Shown here piece after piece: positions 16,258 to 24,471 of a stretch of DNA of 64,000 nucleotides. The stretch is from Planctomycetota bacterium (GTDB lineage: Bacteria; Planctomycetota; Phycisphaerae; SM23-33): positions 26,434 through 90,433 of the forward strand of contig DAOVZK010000006.1 of NCBI GenBank assembly GCA_030635145.1, written 5' to 3'. The stretch's first letter is position 1. Every line of letters starts with the position of its first letter. The notes under the pieces were generated by a model. The model did no database searches. It was given only the letters and a program-made list of their open reading frames with translations, and was not told the DNA's origin. Both the position numbers and the translations under genes were made by a program.

Positions 16258-17787
16258 TTAGTATTCTTTTCGTTTTCGGGCCGGGGGGATGTCCAAAATT
16301 CCGCGATACTTCGCGACGGTGCGGCGGGCAATGTCGATGCCGTGCTTGGCGAGGGCTTCGGAGAGTTGGTCATCGTTCAGCGGGGCAGCCTTGTCTTCGT
16401 TGTTTACGATTTCGCGCATCTTTTCCTTCACGGCGTCCCAGCTCATATCTTCGCCGGCTGCGTTTTTCGTACCGCCGGAAAAGAACATCCTCAGCGGAAA
16501 GATTCCCTGCGGGGTCTGCACGTATTTTCCAGACACTGCTCTGCTGACGGTGGCGATATGCACGCCGACTTTCCCGGCGATGTCAGCCATCGGTAGCGGC
16601 TTGAGTGCCTCTTTGCCATGAAACAGAAAATTATGCTGCACTTTGAAAACTTCCTCGCTGACTCGCAAAATCGTGTGCCGCCGTTGGGCAATGGCACTGA
16701 TTAACCACTCGGCCGAGCGAATGTTTTTACGTAAAAACTGCTTGGCGTTCTTGTCGGTGTTGCGGTCGCGGGCAGCGGTACTGTAGTAGTCGTTAATTCC
16801 GAGCCGCGGTGAATTCTTGTCAGCCATCGTTACGATAACCTCATCGTTTTCGCCGATGGTCACCATCACGTCGGGATTGATAATCGGCGCCGACTGTTGG
16901 CCGATAAGCAGGCCCGGCCGCGGTGAAAGCTTCGAGATATATTTTATGCCCTGCTTTATGTCGTCGAGGTTTCGCCCGAGACGCTTGGCGATGTCGGGGA
17001 GGCGGTTCATTTCGATTTCGCGAAGGAAGTTCGTCACCAGCGTGCGCGGTAGTCCGACATCCTCACCTGCATCGGATTTAACTTGCAGCTGGATCAACAG
17101 ACATTCCTTCAGGTCGCGTGCACCGATGCCGGTCGGTTCGAGCGTCTGAACATATTTCAACGCCTCGCGCATCGCAGCTACCGACGAGTCTTTCTCCTGC
17201 GCCGTCATCCCAGCAGTGCCGGAATCCTGCAGATACTGATTGACCTTCTCGGCGAGTTGCTCGAGCGACACTCGCAGGTAACCGTCAGGGTCGAGCGAAT
17301 CGATAATCAAAAGCCCGGCAGCCTGCAGCGATTCTGGCACCTCCACGAACCGCCACTGATCACGCAAGTAGTCGCTGAGCGACCCCTGCTGCGCGGGTGT
17401 GTTCGCCATCGCTTCCATTTTCCGGTCGGTTTCGCCGTAGTCGGAAGATTTTCGCGGCATCGGCGCGTCGGAGTTGGCAAAGTCCGAACCATACTCGCTG
17501 GTCATGCTGTCGAGTCGCTGAAAATCTTCGGTGTTGCTGTCGTCGTCGCGGACAACCATGTCGGTTTCCCCGCGGTCGAAAGTTTCGTCGGTTTCCGGTG
17601 TGGTGTCGGGCGGATTTTCGTCGGGCGTTTCGCGCATCTCCAGCACCGGATTCGATTCCATCTCGGTTTCGATCCGTTCCTGCAGATTCAGCATCGGCAG
17701 CTGAAGAATTTCCATCGCCTGGATGATCCTCGGTGAGAGTTTCATCTCCTGCGACATGCGAAGTTGTTGTGAAGTATCGAGCCTCAT
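16258..17787 (-). CDS. rpoN: RNA polymerase sigma-54 factor
   Basis: This is the alternative sigma factor for -24/-12 promoters, needing an AAA+ activator. The ORF opens with a TTG, but the ATG at 17787 gives MRLDTSQQLRMSQEMKLSP and 509 residues. Region I is the Gln/Leu-rich QAMEILQLPMLNLQERI segment. An acidic region II follows (about 50-130). The core-binding region and the helix-turn-helix GVHIATVSRAVSGKYVQTP come next. The RpoN box, ARRTVAKYRG, near the C-terminus reads the -24 element. It is convergent with the transferred restriction-modification genes, and its promoter region contains a palindromic repeat. Likely targets in this window are dnaK and the 3661 membrane gene. Confidence 0.97.
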   Translation of the reverse strand: MRLDTSQQLRMSQEMKLSPRIIQAMEILQLPMLNLQERIETEMESNPVLEMRETPDENPPDTTPETDETFDRGETDMVVRDDDSNTEDFQRLDSMTSEYGSDFANSDAPMPRKSSDYGETDRKMEAMANTPAQQGSLSDYLRDQWRFVEVPESLQAAGLLIIDSLDPDGYLRVSLEQLAEKVNQYLQDSGTAGMTAQEKDSSVAAMREALKYVQTLEPTGIGARDLKECLLIQLQVKSDAGEDVGLPRTLVTNFLREIEMNRLPDIAKRLGRNLDDIKQGIKYISKLSPRPGLLIGQQSAPIINPDVMVTIGENDEVIVTMADKNSPRLGINDYYSTAARDRNTDKNAKQFLRKNIRSAEWLISAIAQRRHTILRVSEEVFKVQHNFLFHGKEALKPLPMADIAGKVGVHIATVSRAVSGKYVQTPQGIFPLRMFFSGGTKNAAGEDMSWDAVKEKMREIVNNEDKAAPLNDDQLSEALAKHGIDIARRTVAKYRGILDIPPARKRKEY

Positions 17788-17938
17788 TTGAGCCAAACCA
17801 CTAACGTAACATTTTCCTCAAAAACATCTTACAATCCTCTCCGCCGAGCACGGCCGAGAGGTGACACCACTGTATCGGACTTAAGTATAGCAAATTGTAT
17901 GCCGAAATGGCTTATTTTTGTAATTATTTTTCGACGAT

Positions 17939-18100
17939 TTAGAGCGATTAACGATTAAGATGCGGGATGCAGGCGCCAGCGAGGACAAGGCTGATAAGGA
18001 CGCTGAAGCAGGCATAGTAAGCTATGCCGATGCAAGCGGACGCAATCAGCCGACGCCGCAGCCAGCATGAACCCCGCAGGTTAAGCGTTAGTTGCTCTAG
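17939..18100. repeat. TAGAGC-ended palindromic (MITE-like) element, copy 1
   Basis: The terminal inverted repeats read TTAGAGCGATTAACGATTAA and, as reverse complement of the end, CTAGAGCAACTAACGCTTAA. The core includes GGCATAGTAAGCTATGCC. Related copies are at 20327-20473 and 23132-23292. It lies between the divergent rpoN and thiL genes. Confidence 0.65.
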
Positions 18101-18179
18101 CCGGTTCCCCAAAAATTCCGCATTTTTCCGACGATCTCGGTGGTATTTGGGCGAATTTGGAGCTATCGTAAACTTGATC

Positions 18180-19124
18180 ATGAAAGAGTCAGACTTTTTA
18201 ACGTGGATTTACTCCCAAAACGGCTTCGACCCCGAAAAGGTTCCCGTCGGCCCGGGTGACGACATGGGCATTGTGAATCTAGACGCCGATACGCCGCTGC
18301 TGGTGGGGGTCGATCAGGTTCTCGACGGGGTGCATTTTAATCTGGCGTTGCATGGGGCGGAGGCAGCTGGGCGCAAAGCAATGGCACGCAATCTTTCCGA
18401 CGTAGCTGCGATGGCGGCCTTGCCGGTCGGAGCTGTCGCGTCGGTGGCCTTGCCGAAAGGTTTTTCGCAAAACGACGCGCAGCAAATTTACGCGGGGCTG
18501 CGAAAACTTGGTGACGAATTCGCTTGTCCCTTAGTCGGGGGCGACGTAAGCACGTGGGCAGGGCCGTTGGGTATAAGCGTTACGATTTTCGCCAAGCCCG
18601 CCGGTGCCACAGGTGGCATCAAACCCGTGCTTCGCAGCGGTGCCCGCAGCGGAAACGCAATTCTCGTAACCGGACAGCTGGGCGGGTCGTGGTACGGGAA
18701 GCATCATCTCGAATTCGTTCCGCGTGTTCGCGAGGCGATACTGTTGGGGTTGAAGTATCGGCTGCGGGCGATGATCGATATTTCCGACGGGCTGACCAAA
18801 GACCTTGGGCGAATCTGCAAGGCCTCAAACGTCGGTGCCGAAATCTGGGAAGACGCAATCCCCATCCGGCCGGGTGCGGGTAAGGATCGCGACCCGAAAG
18901 CCTCGCCGCTGGACGCTGCCCTAAACGATGGCGAAGATTACGAGCTGCTGTTTACGGTTCCCAAGGGTCAGGTCGAAAAAATTATGCAAGATGTCGCGGA
19001 TGGAAAAATTCCCGTAGCGATTTCCCACATCGGAACGATCACCAAGCAACAAACCCTGACGCTGGTTTCACCCGACGGTTCGCAGTGCCCACTTACGGAT
19101 GGGGGTTGGGATCACGAGACGTAG
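18180..19124 (+). CDS. thiL: Thiamine-monophosphate kinase
   Basis: It phosphorylates thiamine monophosphate to thiamine diphosphate with ATP. The start at 18180 (MKESDFLTWIYSQN) yields 314 residues, the family length; the ORF track begins further upstream, inside the repeat. Motifs are PVGPGDDMGIVNLD, LLVGVDQVLDGVHFNL (metal- and ATP-binding Asp), MARNLSDVAAMAALP, CPLVGGDVSTWAGPLGISVT and MIDISDGLTKDLGRIC. The C-terminus has ALNDGEDYELLFTV. No other thiamine gene is adjacent and no TPP riboswitch was seen. The thiamine-diphosphate enzymes transketolase and decarboxylase are also in the window, though not linked. Confidence 0.94.
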   Translation: MKESDFLTWIYSQNGFDPEKVPVGPGDDMGIVNLDADTPLLVGVDQVLDGVHFNLALHGAEAAGRKAMARNLSDVAAMAALPVGAVASVALPKGFSQNDAQQIYAGLRKLGDEFACPLVGGDVSTWAGPLGISVTIFAKPAGATGGIKPVLRSGARSGNAILVTGQLGGSWYGKHHLEFVPRVREAILLGLKYRLRAMIDISDGLTKDLGRICKASNVGAEIWEDAIPIRPGAGKDRDPKASPLDAALNDGEDYELLFTVPKGQVEKIMQDVADGKIPVAISHIGTITKQQTLTLVSPDGSQCPLTDGGWDHET

Positions 19125-19151
19125 GGATTGGGTGTCACTTACCGCGGTTGT

Positions 19152-19904
19152 TTAATGTCCGTTAAAAAATACGACGAGCAGGTCCCAGCAGATGTGCGAG
19201 CAGACAGCTACGCCGAATCCGCGCCAGGCAAACAGTACGCCCCACCACATTCCCGCCAGCGCCAAAAATACGACACTGCCCCACCGAATCGCCGCCGCCC
19301 CGTGCAGCTGCGCGCCGGACAAATGGCATAGCGCGAACAAAATTCCCGAAACCACAATCGCCCCCACCACCACGCGGTTTTCTTTGCGTTTCATCGCGTC
19401 GGTGAAGATCAAAAGCGCGATGCTGATGAAGACCATGCGGAACAGAAATTCTTCGTATACCCCTGCCCCGACAGATTCCAGCACGCCGCGCAGCATGGGG
19501 TGACTTTGCTCGCGGATTTGCGCCGGTACGGGAATTTTGCCCGTCATCCAGTTTGCTGCGATCAGCGGAAGAATCGAAATCGCGCCTTCGACGACCATTC
19601 CGATTATGGCGGTGAAGCTGATGTGATGTTTGTGTTTCCCTCGCCCGAGATGCATGAGATGCTGCGCGAACAGCACGACGAGTATGACGATGGCGGGGAG
19701 AAATTTGCCAGCCACGCCCATCATCGAAAAGACGTAACGCAGATATTCCGGCACCAGCAGCGCGCTGCCGAGCTTTGCCGAAAACGCATGAAAAAACAGC
19801 AGCAACCCCGCCACCAGCACCAGTTGATTCAACGGCCGATGAACCTCAGCCCCATAGCTGTGGTCGTCGGGTGCGAAAACGCATTGGTCTTTTTCTCGTT
19901 TCAT
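19152..19904 (-). CDS. CPBP-family intramembrane metalloprotease
   Basis: This multi-pass membrane protein of the CPBP/Abi family (prenyl-protein-protease-like, Rce1 type) has 250 residues. Hydrophobic segments lie at about 27-50, 63-85, 100-120 and across the C-terminal half. The three signature motifs are present: EEFLFRMVFI, FALCHLSGAQLHG, and the terminal VCSHICWDLLVV with its His. CPBP members process peptides or act in bacteriocin immunity. Here the partner is unknown. Its ATG overlaps the comEA stop (ATGA), so it is coupled to that gene. Confidence 0.85.
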   Translation of the reverse strand: MKREKDQCVFAPDDHSYGAEVHRPLNQLVLVAGLLLFFHAFSAKLGSALLVPEYLRYVFSMMGVAGKFLPAIVILVVLFAQHLMHLGRGKHKHHISFTAIIGMVVEGAISILPLIAANWMTGKIPVPAQIREQSHPMLRGVLESVGAGVYEEFLFRMVFISIALLIFTDAMKRKENRVVVGAIVVSGILFALCHLSGAQLHGAAAIRWGSVVFLALAGMWWGVLFAWRGFGVAVCSHICWDLLVVFFNGH

Positions 19905-20302
19905 TGGCGGGGGCTTTCTTTTCGTTCTGACGGGAAAATCAGATACTCGCGATTTTTCTTCACCGTTTTCGGCCCGATCCCGTGGATTTTTTCCAGGTCG
20001 GCTGGAACGTCAAACGCACCCACACCGTGCTGCTGGCGATATGCGATGATCGCTTCTGCCCTAGTCGGTCCGATTCCGCTTAGTCGCTGAAGTGCCGCCG
20101 CCGCCGCCGTGTTGGGATCGATAAATTCGCGAGCCGCCCGAACTTTGGCAGCGTCTGCATTTGGGTATTTCTCAAACCAGCAACGATCAGATAGTCCAAC
20201 CGCGGCGATCCCGATCCACGCTGCTCCGACAATCGCAATCACCGCACAGAGATTGGGCTTTGATAACCCAACATCCAAGTATGTGTGCATTCGGTTTGCC
20301 AT
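19901..20302 (-). CDS. ComEA-like helix-hairpin-helix protein
   Basis: This 133-residue protein has an N-terminal membrane anchor (about 17-37, LCAVIAIVGAAWIGIAAVGL). It also has two helix-hairpin-helix motifs: LQRLSGIGPTRAEAIIAYRQ and LEKIHGIGPKTVKKNREYL. This is the ComEA layout, a DNA-binding protein of competence and DNA uptake. No other com gene is nearby. It is first in a two-gene unit with the CPBP protease. The promoter region borders on a palindromic element. Confidence 0.85.
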   Translation of the reverse strand: MANRMHTYLDVGLSKPNLCAVIAIVGAAWIGIAAVGLSDRCWFEKYPNADAAKVRAAREFIDPNTAAAAALQRLSGIGPTRAEAIIAYRQQHGVGAFDVPADLEKIHGIGPKTVKKNREYLIFPSERKESPRQ

Positions 20303-20326
20303 TATAGTTATGTTTCCGCGGTCTAT

Positions 20327-20473
20327 CTAGAGCAGTTACGATTAGCTGGCTGCGTCCGCTTGCATCGGCCCGTACGGGTCTGCTTCGGCGTCCTTACAAG
20401 CCTCACATTTTGCCGCCCCCGTTGGGGGTCACTGACGCAGAAACTGTAAAATTGCAATCTTAAAATGCTCTAA
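20327..20473. repeat. TAGAGC-ended palindromic element, copy 2
   Basis: It starts CTAGAGCAGTTACGATTAG and its reverse-complemented end reads TTAGAGCATTTTAAGATTG. The interior GCTGGCTGCGTCCGCTTGCATCGG matches the reverse complement of the cores of the other copies. It fills the space exactly up to the stop codon of the GH10-like gene. Confidence 0.6.
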
Positions 20474-21979
20474 TCATACAAACTTGTTGCGTGCAGCCTT
20501 GAGAGTTTGCATTTCCGTCAGTGCCATTTTTGGTGTCATGTCACTCGCGCAAAGCCCGCCGTTAGGAAGATGATGCGGTGATCCGTCGCTTAAGTCGCGC
20601 CAGCAGAGGCTGTCGACGAACGGTTTGCTGGCGGCTACCTTGTATACCGCGTGCAGCCATTCTGCCTGTAGCCGCTGCGACCACATAGCGTGCCAGGCCC
20701 CGGCGTTTCGCGCATGGGCTGCGCCGCTCCAGGCGTCGTTGCGATTTCCGCGCACGCTTGACGGCACTTGGCAGGCCGTCAAATGCAGCGTCTTGCCTTG
20801 TACCAAAAATTCGTCCATCAACGAACTGATCTGCATCAGATCGCGAGCATAGTACCCGTCGCAGGCGGCACCCATTTGCAGATGGATTCCGAACGCGTCG
20901 CATTGGACGTCGTTCTGGAAGGCCATGTCGGCGTAGAGCATCGGTGGGATGGTGCGTTGGTTTCGCGCGTAGTATTCGCCCCATGGATGCGCCAGGTCGA
21001 TCAGCACGGTGCTGTCGGGTGCGAGTTTTTTGACGAACCGGCAGCACGTTCGGGTCAGTTCGGTGATCTGCTCAAAGTTCAGATTGTACGAGTTAATCGC
21101 CGCCAGTCCGGAAACGACTTTCCACAGCTGCACCTTGCCGTCGTAACGCTCGATGACGCCCCGCAGGTGGTGGAAGATTCGTTTTTGCAGTTCGTCGAAA
21201 TCGTTCCGCCAAAACGCCAGCCATTCCGGTAGAAACCCGTCCTCGAAGCTAAGCAGCGGCCCGGCGTGAACGGGAACGTTTTTTTCCGTCGCCCAATCAA
21301 TCCAGCTGTCGACTTCTTCGAAGCGAAATTGCGTTTCGGCCGGTTCGACGTTGGCCCAGATTATTGGAACCGAAACGAAATTTGCCGACTCGCTGATAAT
21401 TTCACCCCCGGTCGTGATATCCGCGCTTGGGTTGACCATGATTCCGAGTGTCGGCTTTGGTTTTCCTAACCGCACGCGTTTTTTTGTCAGCAGCTCGGCG
21501 TGGAACAGCGCCATTTTTTCACCGAACAGCATTGCTTTGTTCAAGACGTCGTCGGCGATGACCGACCCGGCCGCGGGGTCGGCGGCGCTGGTGTTTAATG
21601 CCTCTATGAACCCCGCCGTGATCGCGCGAAATTCGTTATTCAACCCCTCGGATGTTTTGGTGTCGAACAGGCCCCAGTCTTCGCGCTTTTGATAGAGTCG
21701 CATGATTTGCCCGCGGGCGAGTTCGAGGTTCAGCGAGTATGGTTTGGCTCGCGGAGTTAACCGCGTCGTCGATAGCAAGTACACCCCGCAGCTGTTTGTC
21801 GCCCACAGCACCGCCAACCCGCTGGGCCCGCTGGTGTTTTTTACGCAGGTAATTTCGTTGCCCTCGCAAAGCAGGTCGGCACGCAGGGGGATTGCGTCCT
21901 GTCCGAACACATACGATCCAGACAGGTCGACACTTTTGGCGGGGGCACCGTGTTTATAAGCTTCAAACTTCAACATCAT
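20474..21979 (-). CDS. GH10 (endo-xylanase)-like TIM-barrel protein lacking both catalytic glutamates
   Basis: A 501-residue protein with an N-terminal all-beta region (about 1-150) and a C-terminal barrel resembling family GH10 xylanases. The match is clear at FVSVPIIWANVEPAETQFRF (GH10: xxxTxENxMKWxxxEPxxGxFxF), DSWIDWATEKNVPVHAG, and FGIHLQMG. The acid/base segment, WDVVNEA in GH10, reads LWKVVSGLAA here. The nucleophile segment (xITELD) reads LHLTACQVPS. Both Glu are therefore absent, so it may be a binding protein or a diverged enzyme. No signal peptide is apparent. The ATG could be either of two adjacent codons. It is not part of a visible carbohydrate gene cluster. Confidence 0.75.
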   Translation of the reverse strand: MMLKFEAYKHGAPAKSVDLSGSYVFGQDAIPLRADLLCEGNEITCVKNTSGPSGLAVLWATNSCGVYLLSTTRLTPRAKPYSLNLELARGQIMRLYQKREDWGLFDTKTSEGLNNEFRAITAGFIEALNTSAADPAAGSVIADDVLNKAMLFGEKMALFHAELLTKKRVRLGKPKPTLGIMVNPSADITTGGEIISESANFVSVPIIWANVEPAETQFRFEEVDSWIDWATEKNVPVHAGPLLSFEDGFLPEWLAFWRNDFDELQKRIFHHLRGVIERYDGKVQLWKVVSGLAAINSYNLNFEQITELTRTCCRFVKKLAPDSTVLIDLAHPWGEYYARNQRTIPPMLYADMAFQNDVQCDAFGIHLQMGAACDGYYARDLMQISSLMDEFLVQGKTLHLTACQVPSSVRGNRNDAWSGAAHARNAGAWHAMWSQRLQAEWLHAVYKVAASKPFVDSLCWRDLSDGSPHHLPNGGLCASDMTPKMALTEMQTLKAARNKFV

Positions 21980-22235
21980 AAAATCCAGGGCATAATTTTG
22001 CGTGATTGTAAACGCTAACGCCGTTTCGCCGCTCGATCTTTCGCGCTTTGACTATTCGGCCGCTGCATTATAACTACAACTCGCCCCAAAAAGACACCCG
22101 CAACTCAAAACGAGGAAATTTTTCGTCGCCTTGCCAGAAAAAATCTGAGCGCAACCAAACCGGGCGTTAACACACATGGTTTATGTAGGGGAATTAGTCC
22201 TCACCGATTAAGGTAAAAAATTTATATATTTGTTC

Positions 22236-22264
22236 TTGACAATCTGAGCGATATTTGCGATGCT
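22236..22264 (+). promoter_or_regulatory. Candidate housekeeping promoter of the PEP-CTERM gene
   Basis: A perfect TTGACA at 22236-22241 is followed after 17 bp by GATGCT, a weak -10. The leader to the ATG at 22407 would be about 135 nt. The rest of the 21980-22406 gap shows nothing else I recognise. Confidence 0.4.
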
Positions 22265-22406
22265 CGATCTCAGGTATACCCGTTGTAAGCGCGTTATGTT
22301 TGTTCTTAGAGTCTACAGTTAGGGTTGACTTCACTTCACCAGATGTCGAAGTAGGGGCTTCCACCTTTTATCGTAACTTTCCGCAAGGAAGGGAAGGAGA
22401 ATTTCT

Positions 22407-23123
22407 ATGCAAAAGACAAGAACTTTTCTCGTTACGTTGTTTGTTGTATGTGCTTTAACTACCGTGTCTTGGGGCTGGACGCCCCTGCCAGCCGTCACTC
22501 ATTATAACATGGCCACAAGAGTTTTGGACTACTCAACAATGGACGACTATGTCGATCAATTTGACGATATGGGCTTGAATTACAACAGCATAGTTTCTTA
22601 TGCTGCCAACGAACCGTCGGATCCACACATCGGGTATTCCGGGTTGTCCAATCAGTCCTATCTATCCTGGGACCTGAATAACGAACAGGTCGGGCGACTG
22701 ATTCACTGCGCCAGCGACAACAGTGTCTCATCGCACTGGGGCATTGGTCCGTGGTGGAGTGAATTTGCCATTGAGGGCAAAGCGGCTACAATGTCGGGAC
22801 CGGCAATGAGTTCCCCGTTTACTGGGACATATTCACAGAAAATGTCGGCGTTCTATTCCGCCCAGGTGTCACTTAACAACACCTATACCGCCTGGTTTAA
22901 CACCCAGTGGTGGCCAACCTTTGCCCCAACCAGTTACGTAAACACGGGTTTGTTAAATGGGATGCGAATGACCGAAGCTGTACTCATCGCATTTTTCGAT
23001 TATCACCTGCAGGAAAGTGCAATGGCACCGGCGGGTTCGCCTGTTCCGGAACCGGCAACGCTTGCGTTGCTTGGTGTTGGACTGGGAGCCTTGGCTGCCA
23101 AACGACGAAAACGTAAGAAGTAA
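22407..23123 (+). CDS. PEP-CTERM exported protein with Zn-phospholipase-C / P1-nuclease-like ligands
   Basis: The 238-residue protein has a signal peptide (MQKTRTFLVTLFVVCALTTVSWG) and ends VPEPATLALLGVGLGALAAKRRKRKK. This is a PEP-CTERM sorting signal: PEP motif, membrane helix, basic tail. The middle holds RLIHCASDNSVSSH, whose His-x3-Asp-x5-His spacing equals that of the zinc ligands of phospholipase C / P1 nuclease (His118, Asp122, His128). Predicted cleavage could expose a Trp (WTPLPAVTH), also a ligand in that fold. The later HxxxE appears as EFAIE, with Glu for His. Thus it looks like a surface-sorted zinc hydrolase or derivative. AAGGAG precedes the ATG. An exosortase gene is not in the window. 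Confidence 0.75.
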   Translation: MQKTRTFLVTLFVVCALTTVSWGWTPLPAVTHYNMATRVLDYSTMDDYVDQFDDMGLNYNSIVSYAANEPSDPHIGYSGLSNQSYLSWDLNNEQVGRLIHCASDNSVSSHWGIGPWWSEFAIEGKAATMSGPAMSSPFTGTYSQKMSAFYSAQVSLNNTYTAWFNTQWWPTFAPTSYVNTGLLNGMRMTEAVLIAFFDYHLQESAMAPAGSPVPEPATLALLGVGLGALAAKRRKRKK

Positions 23124-23131
23124 TTCAGTAG

Positions 23132-23292
23132 CTAGAGTGGTTCTTGAAAGTTCTTTCGTTTTAGGCGCCAGCGAGAGCGTCGCTGACAAGGACGGCGAAA
23201 CAGGCATAGTGAGCTATGCCGATGCAGCCGGACGCTGTCAGGGTCGCTCGCAGCCAGCATCAAACGGAAAAGACTTTTGAGAATCGCTCTAA
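23132..23292. repeat. TAGAGC-ended palindromic element, copy 3
   Basis: It starts CTAGAGTGGTTCTTGAAAG and its reverse-complemented end is TTTAGAGCGATTCTCAAAAG. The interior has GCGCCAGCGAGAGCGTCGC and GGCATAGTGAGCTATGCC as in copy 1. It begins 8 bp after the PEP-CTERM stop codon. Confidence 0.65.
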
Positions 23293-23311
23293 ACTGAATA
23301 CGTGAATAAAA

Positions 23312-23359
23312 AACCGGGGACAGTCATCCGCAATGGAAGGCTGTCCCCGGTTGTTTTTT
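23312..23359. terminator. Bidirectional terminator hairpin
   Basis: AACCGGGGACAG and CTGTCCCCGGTT are perfect 12 bp arms, flanked by an A run on the left and GTTTTTT on the right. It can end both the PEP-CTERM gene (plus) and the transketolase genes (minus). Confidence 0.85.
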
Positions 23360-23374
23360 GATATCTTGTAGCGT

Positions 23375-24328
23375 CTACGCTTTGCGTTTTAGGATTGCTT
23401 GGCAGGCTTCGGTGATGTGTTTCGGCCCGAAGCAGTGCTTGTCGAACAAGTAACCCTCGGTGGCCACTTCACCGAACTGGTCGTTGATGCCCAATCGCTG
23501 AATCGGAACCGGATAATTCTCGCCGAGCGCTTCGCATACCGCGCTGCCCAGCCCACCGACGATGTTCTGGTTTTCGACCGTTACGACCGCGCCGGTTTTC
23601 TTCGCCGATGCGACTAGCGCTTCGATATCCAGCGGTTTTACCGACGGGCAGTGCAGCAGATCCACACCCACACCGTTGGCGGACAGTTCGTCGGCGACAT
23701 CGCGTGCGAACTTCGTCATGAAACCCGTCGACACGAGCGTCACGTCGGAACCTTCGCGAAGCACGACAGCCTTACCCGGTGTGAAGGTGGCGTTGTCGTC
23801 GAAAATTTTGGGCAGTTTCGGGCGAACCAACTGCATGTAGGCCGGCTGATCGGAAGACGCCATCTGGCGCAACATCGCCCGCAATTCGTAAACGTCGCAG
23901 GGTGAGTACACGTGCATATTCGGCATGGCCCGCATGATCGCCAAATCCTGGAAGCACATGTGCGTTCCCCCGTTGGGGCCTTGCGTAATGCCCGGGGCAG
24001 TGCCGACGATTTTGACGTTGTTGTTCGCGTACGCCACCGAGATGGTGATCTGATCGTATACTCGCCGCGAGGCAAAGCAGCTGAAACTTGCACAGAAGGG
24101 AATCTTGCCTTCCAGCGCGAGGCCTGCACCGACGCAGATCATGTTAGCCTCGGCCACGCCGCACTCGACGAAGTTGTCGGGATGCGCGTCGGAAACTTTC
24201 GGGACAGTGCCGGATGCTCTACCGAGGTCGGCTTCGAGGCACATCACGGCGGGGTTGGTTTCCATCAGTTCGTTGAGGGTTTGAGCGTAAACTGCTCGCA
24301 TTTCCATTTCGTGTAATTCAGCCATCAT
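23375..24328 (-). CDS. Transketolase, C-terminal subunit
   Basis: This is the pyrimidine-binding plus C-terminal half of a two-subunit transketolase, 317 residues. It transfers two-carbon units in the pentose phosphate pathway. The pyrimidine domain shows VMCLEADLGRASGTV and FVECGVAEANMICVGAGLALEGKIPF, with the Glu that activates thiamine diphosphate. It continues with TQGPNGGTHMCFQDLAIMRAMP. The C-terminal domain starts DVTLVSTGFMTKFARDVA. Two adjacent ATGs are possible, after AAGGTAGA. It lies 143 bp downstream of its partner subunit, the gap holding a palindromic repeat. The split form is common in planctomycetes and archaea. Confidence 0.9.
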   Translation of the reverse strand: MMAELHEMEMRAVYAQTLNELMETNPAVMCLEADLGRASGTVPKVSDAHPDNFVECGVAEANMICVGAGLALEGKIPFCASFSCFASRRVYDQITISVAYANNNVKIVGTAPGITQGPNGGTHMCFQDLAIMRAMPNMHVYSPCDVYELRAMLRQMASSDQPAYMQLVRPKLPKIFDDNATFTPGKAVVLREGSDVTLVSTGFMTKFARDVADELSANGVGVDLLHCPSVKPLDIEALVASAKKTGAVVTVENQNIVGGLGSAVCEALGENYPVPIQRLGINDQFGEVATEGYLFDKHCFGPKHITEACQAILKRKA

Positions 24329-24343
24329 TCTACCTTTTTTTCA

Positions 24344-24470
24344 AGTTATCAGTTGTCAGTCATCAGTTATCAGTAAAACAAGAATGCTTCCTTGTAAGTG
24401 TCTTGTGTCAGCAATCTGTGGTGTAGCCTTTTCTTGCTGATCACTGACTACTGATAGCTGACAACTTCGT
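24344..24470. repeat. Palindromic repeat of the AGTTATCAGT family, copy 2
   Basis: AAGTTATCAGTTGTCAGTC.. and ..GACTACTGATAGCTGAC are imperfect inverted arms. It is related to the copy at 9990-10098. It sits between the two transketolase subunit genes without breaking either. Confidence 0.6.
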
Positions 24471-24471
24471 T

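Noticed and set aside
17788-18179. TPP riboswitch before thiL
   Set aside because: The region is taken up by a palindromic repeat and lacks the conserved CTGAGA and ACCTGA-type segments.
17939-23292. CRISPR array
   Set aside because: The repeats are palindromic, about 150 bp and widely separated by genes, with no regular short repeat-spacer pattern.
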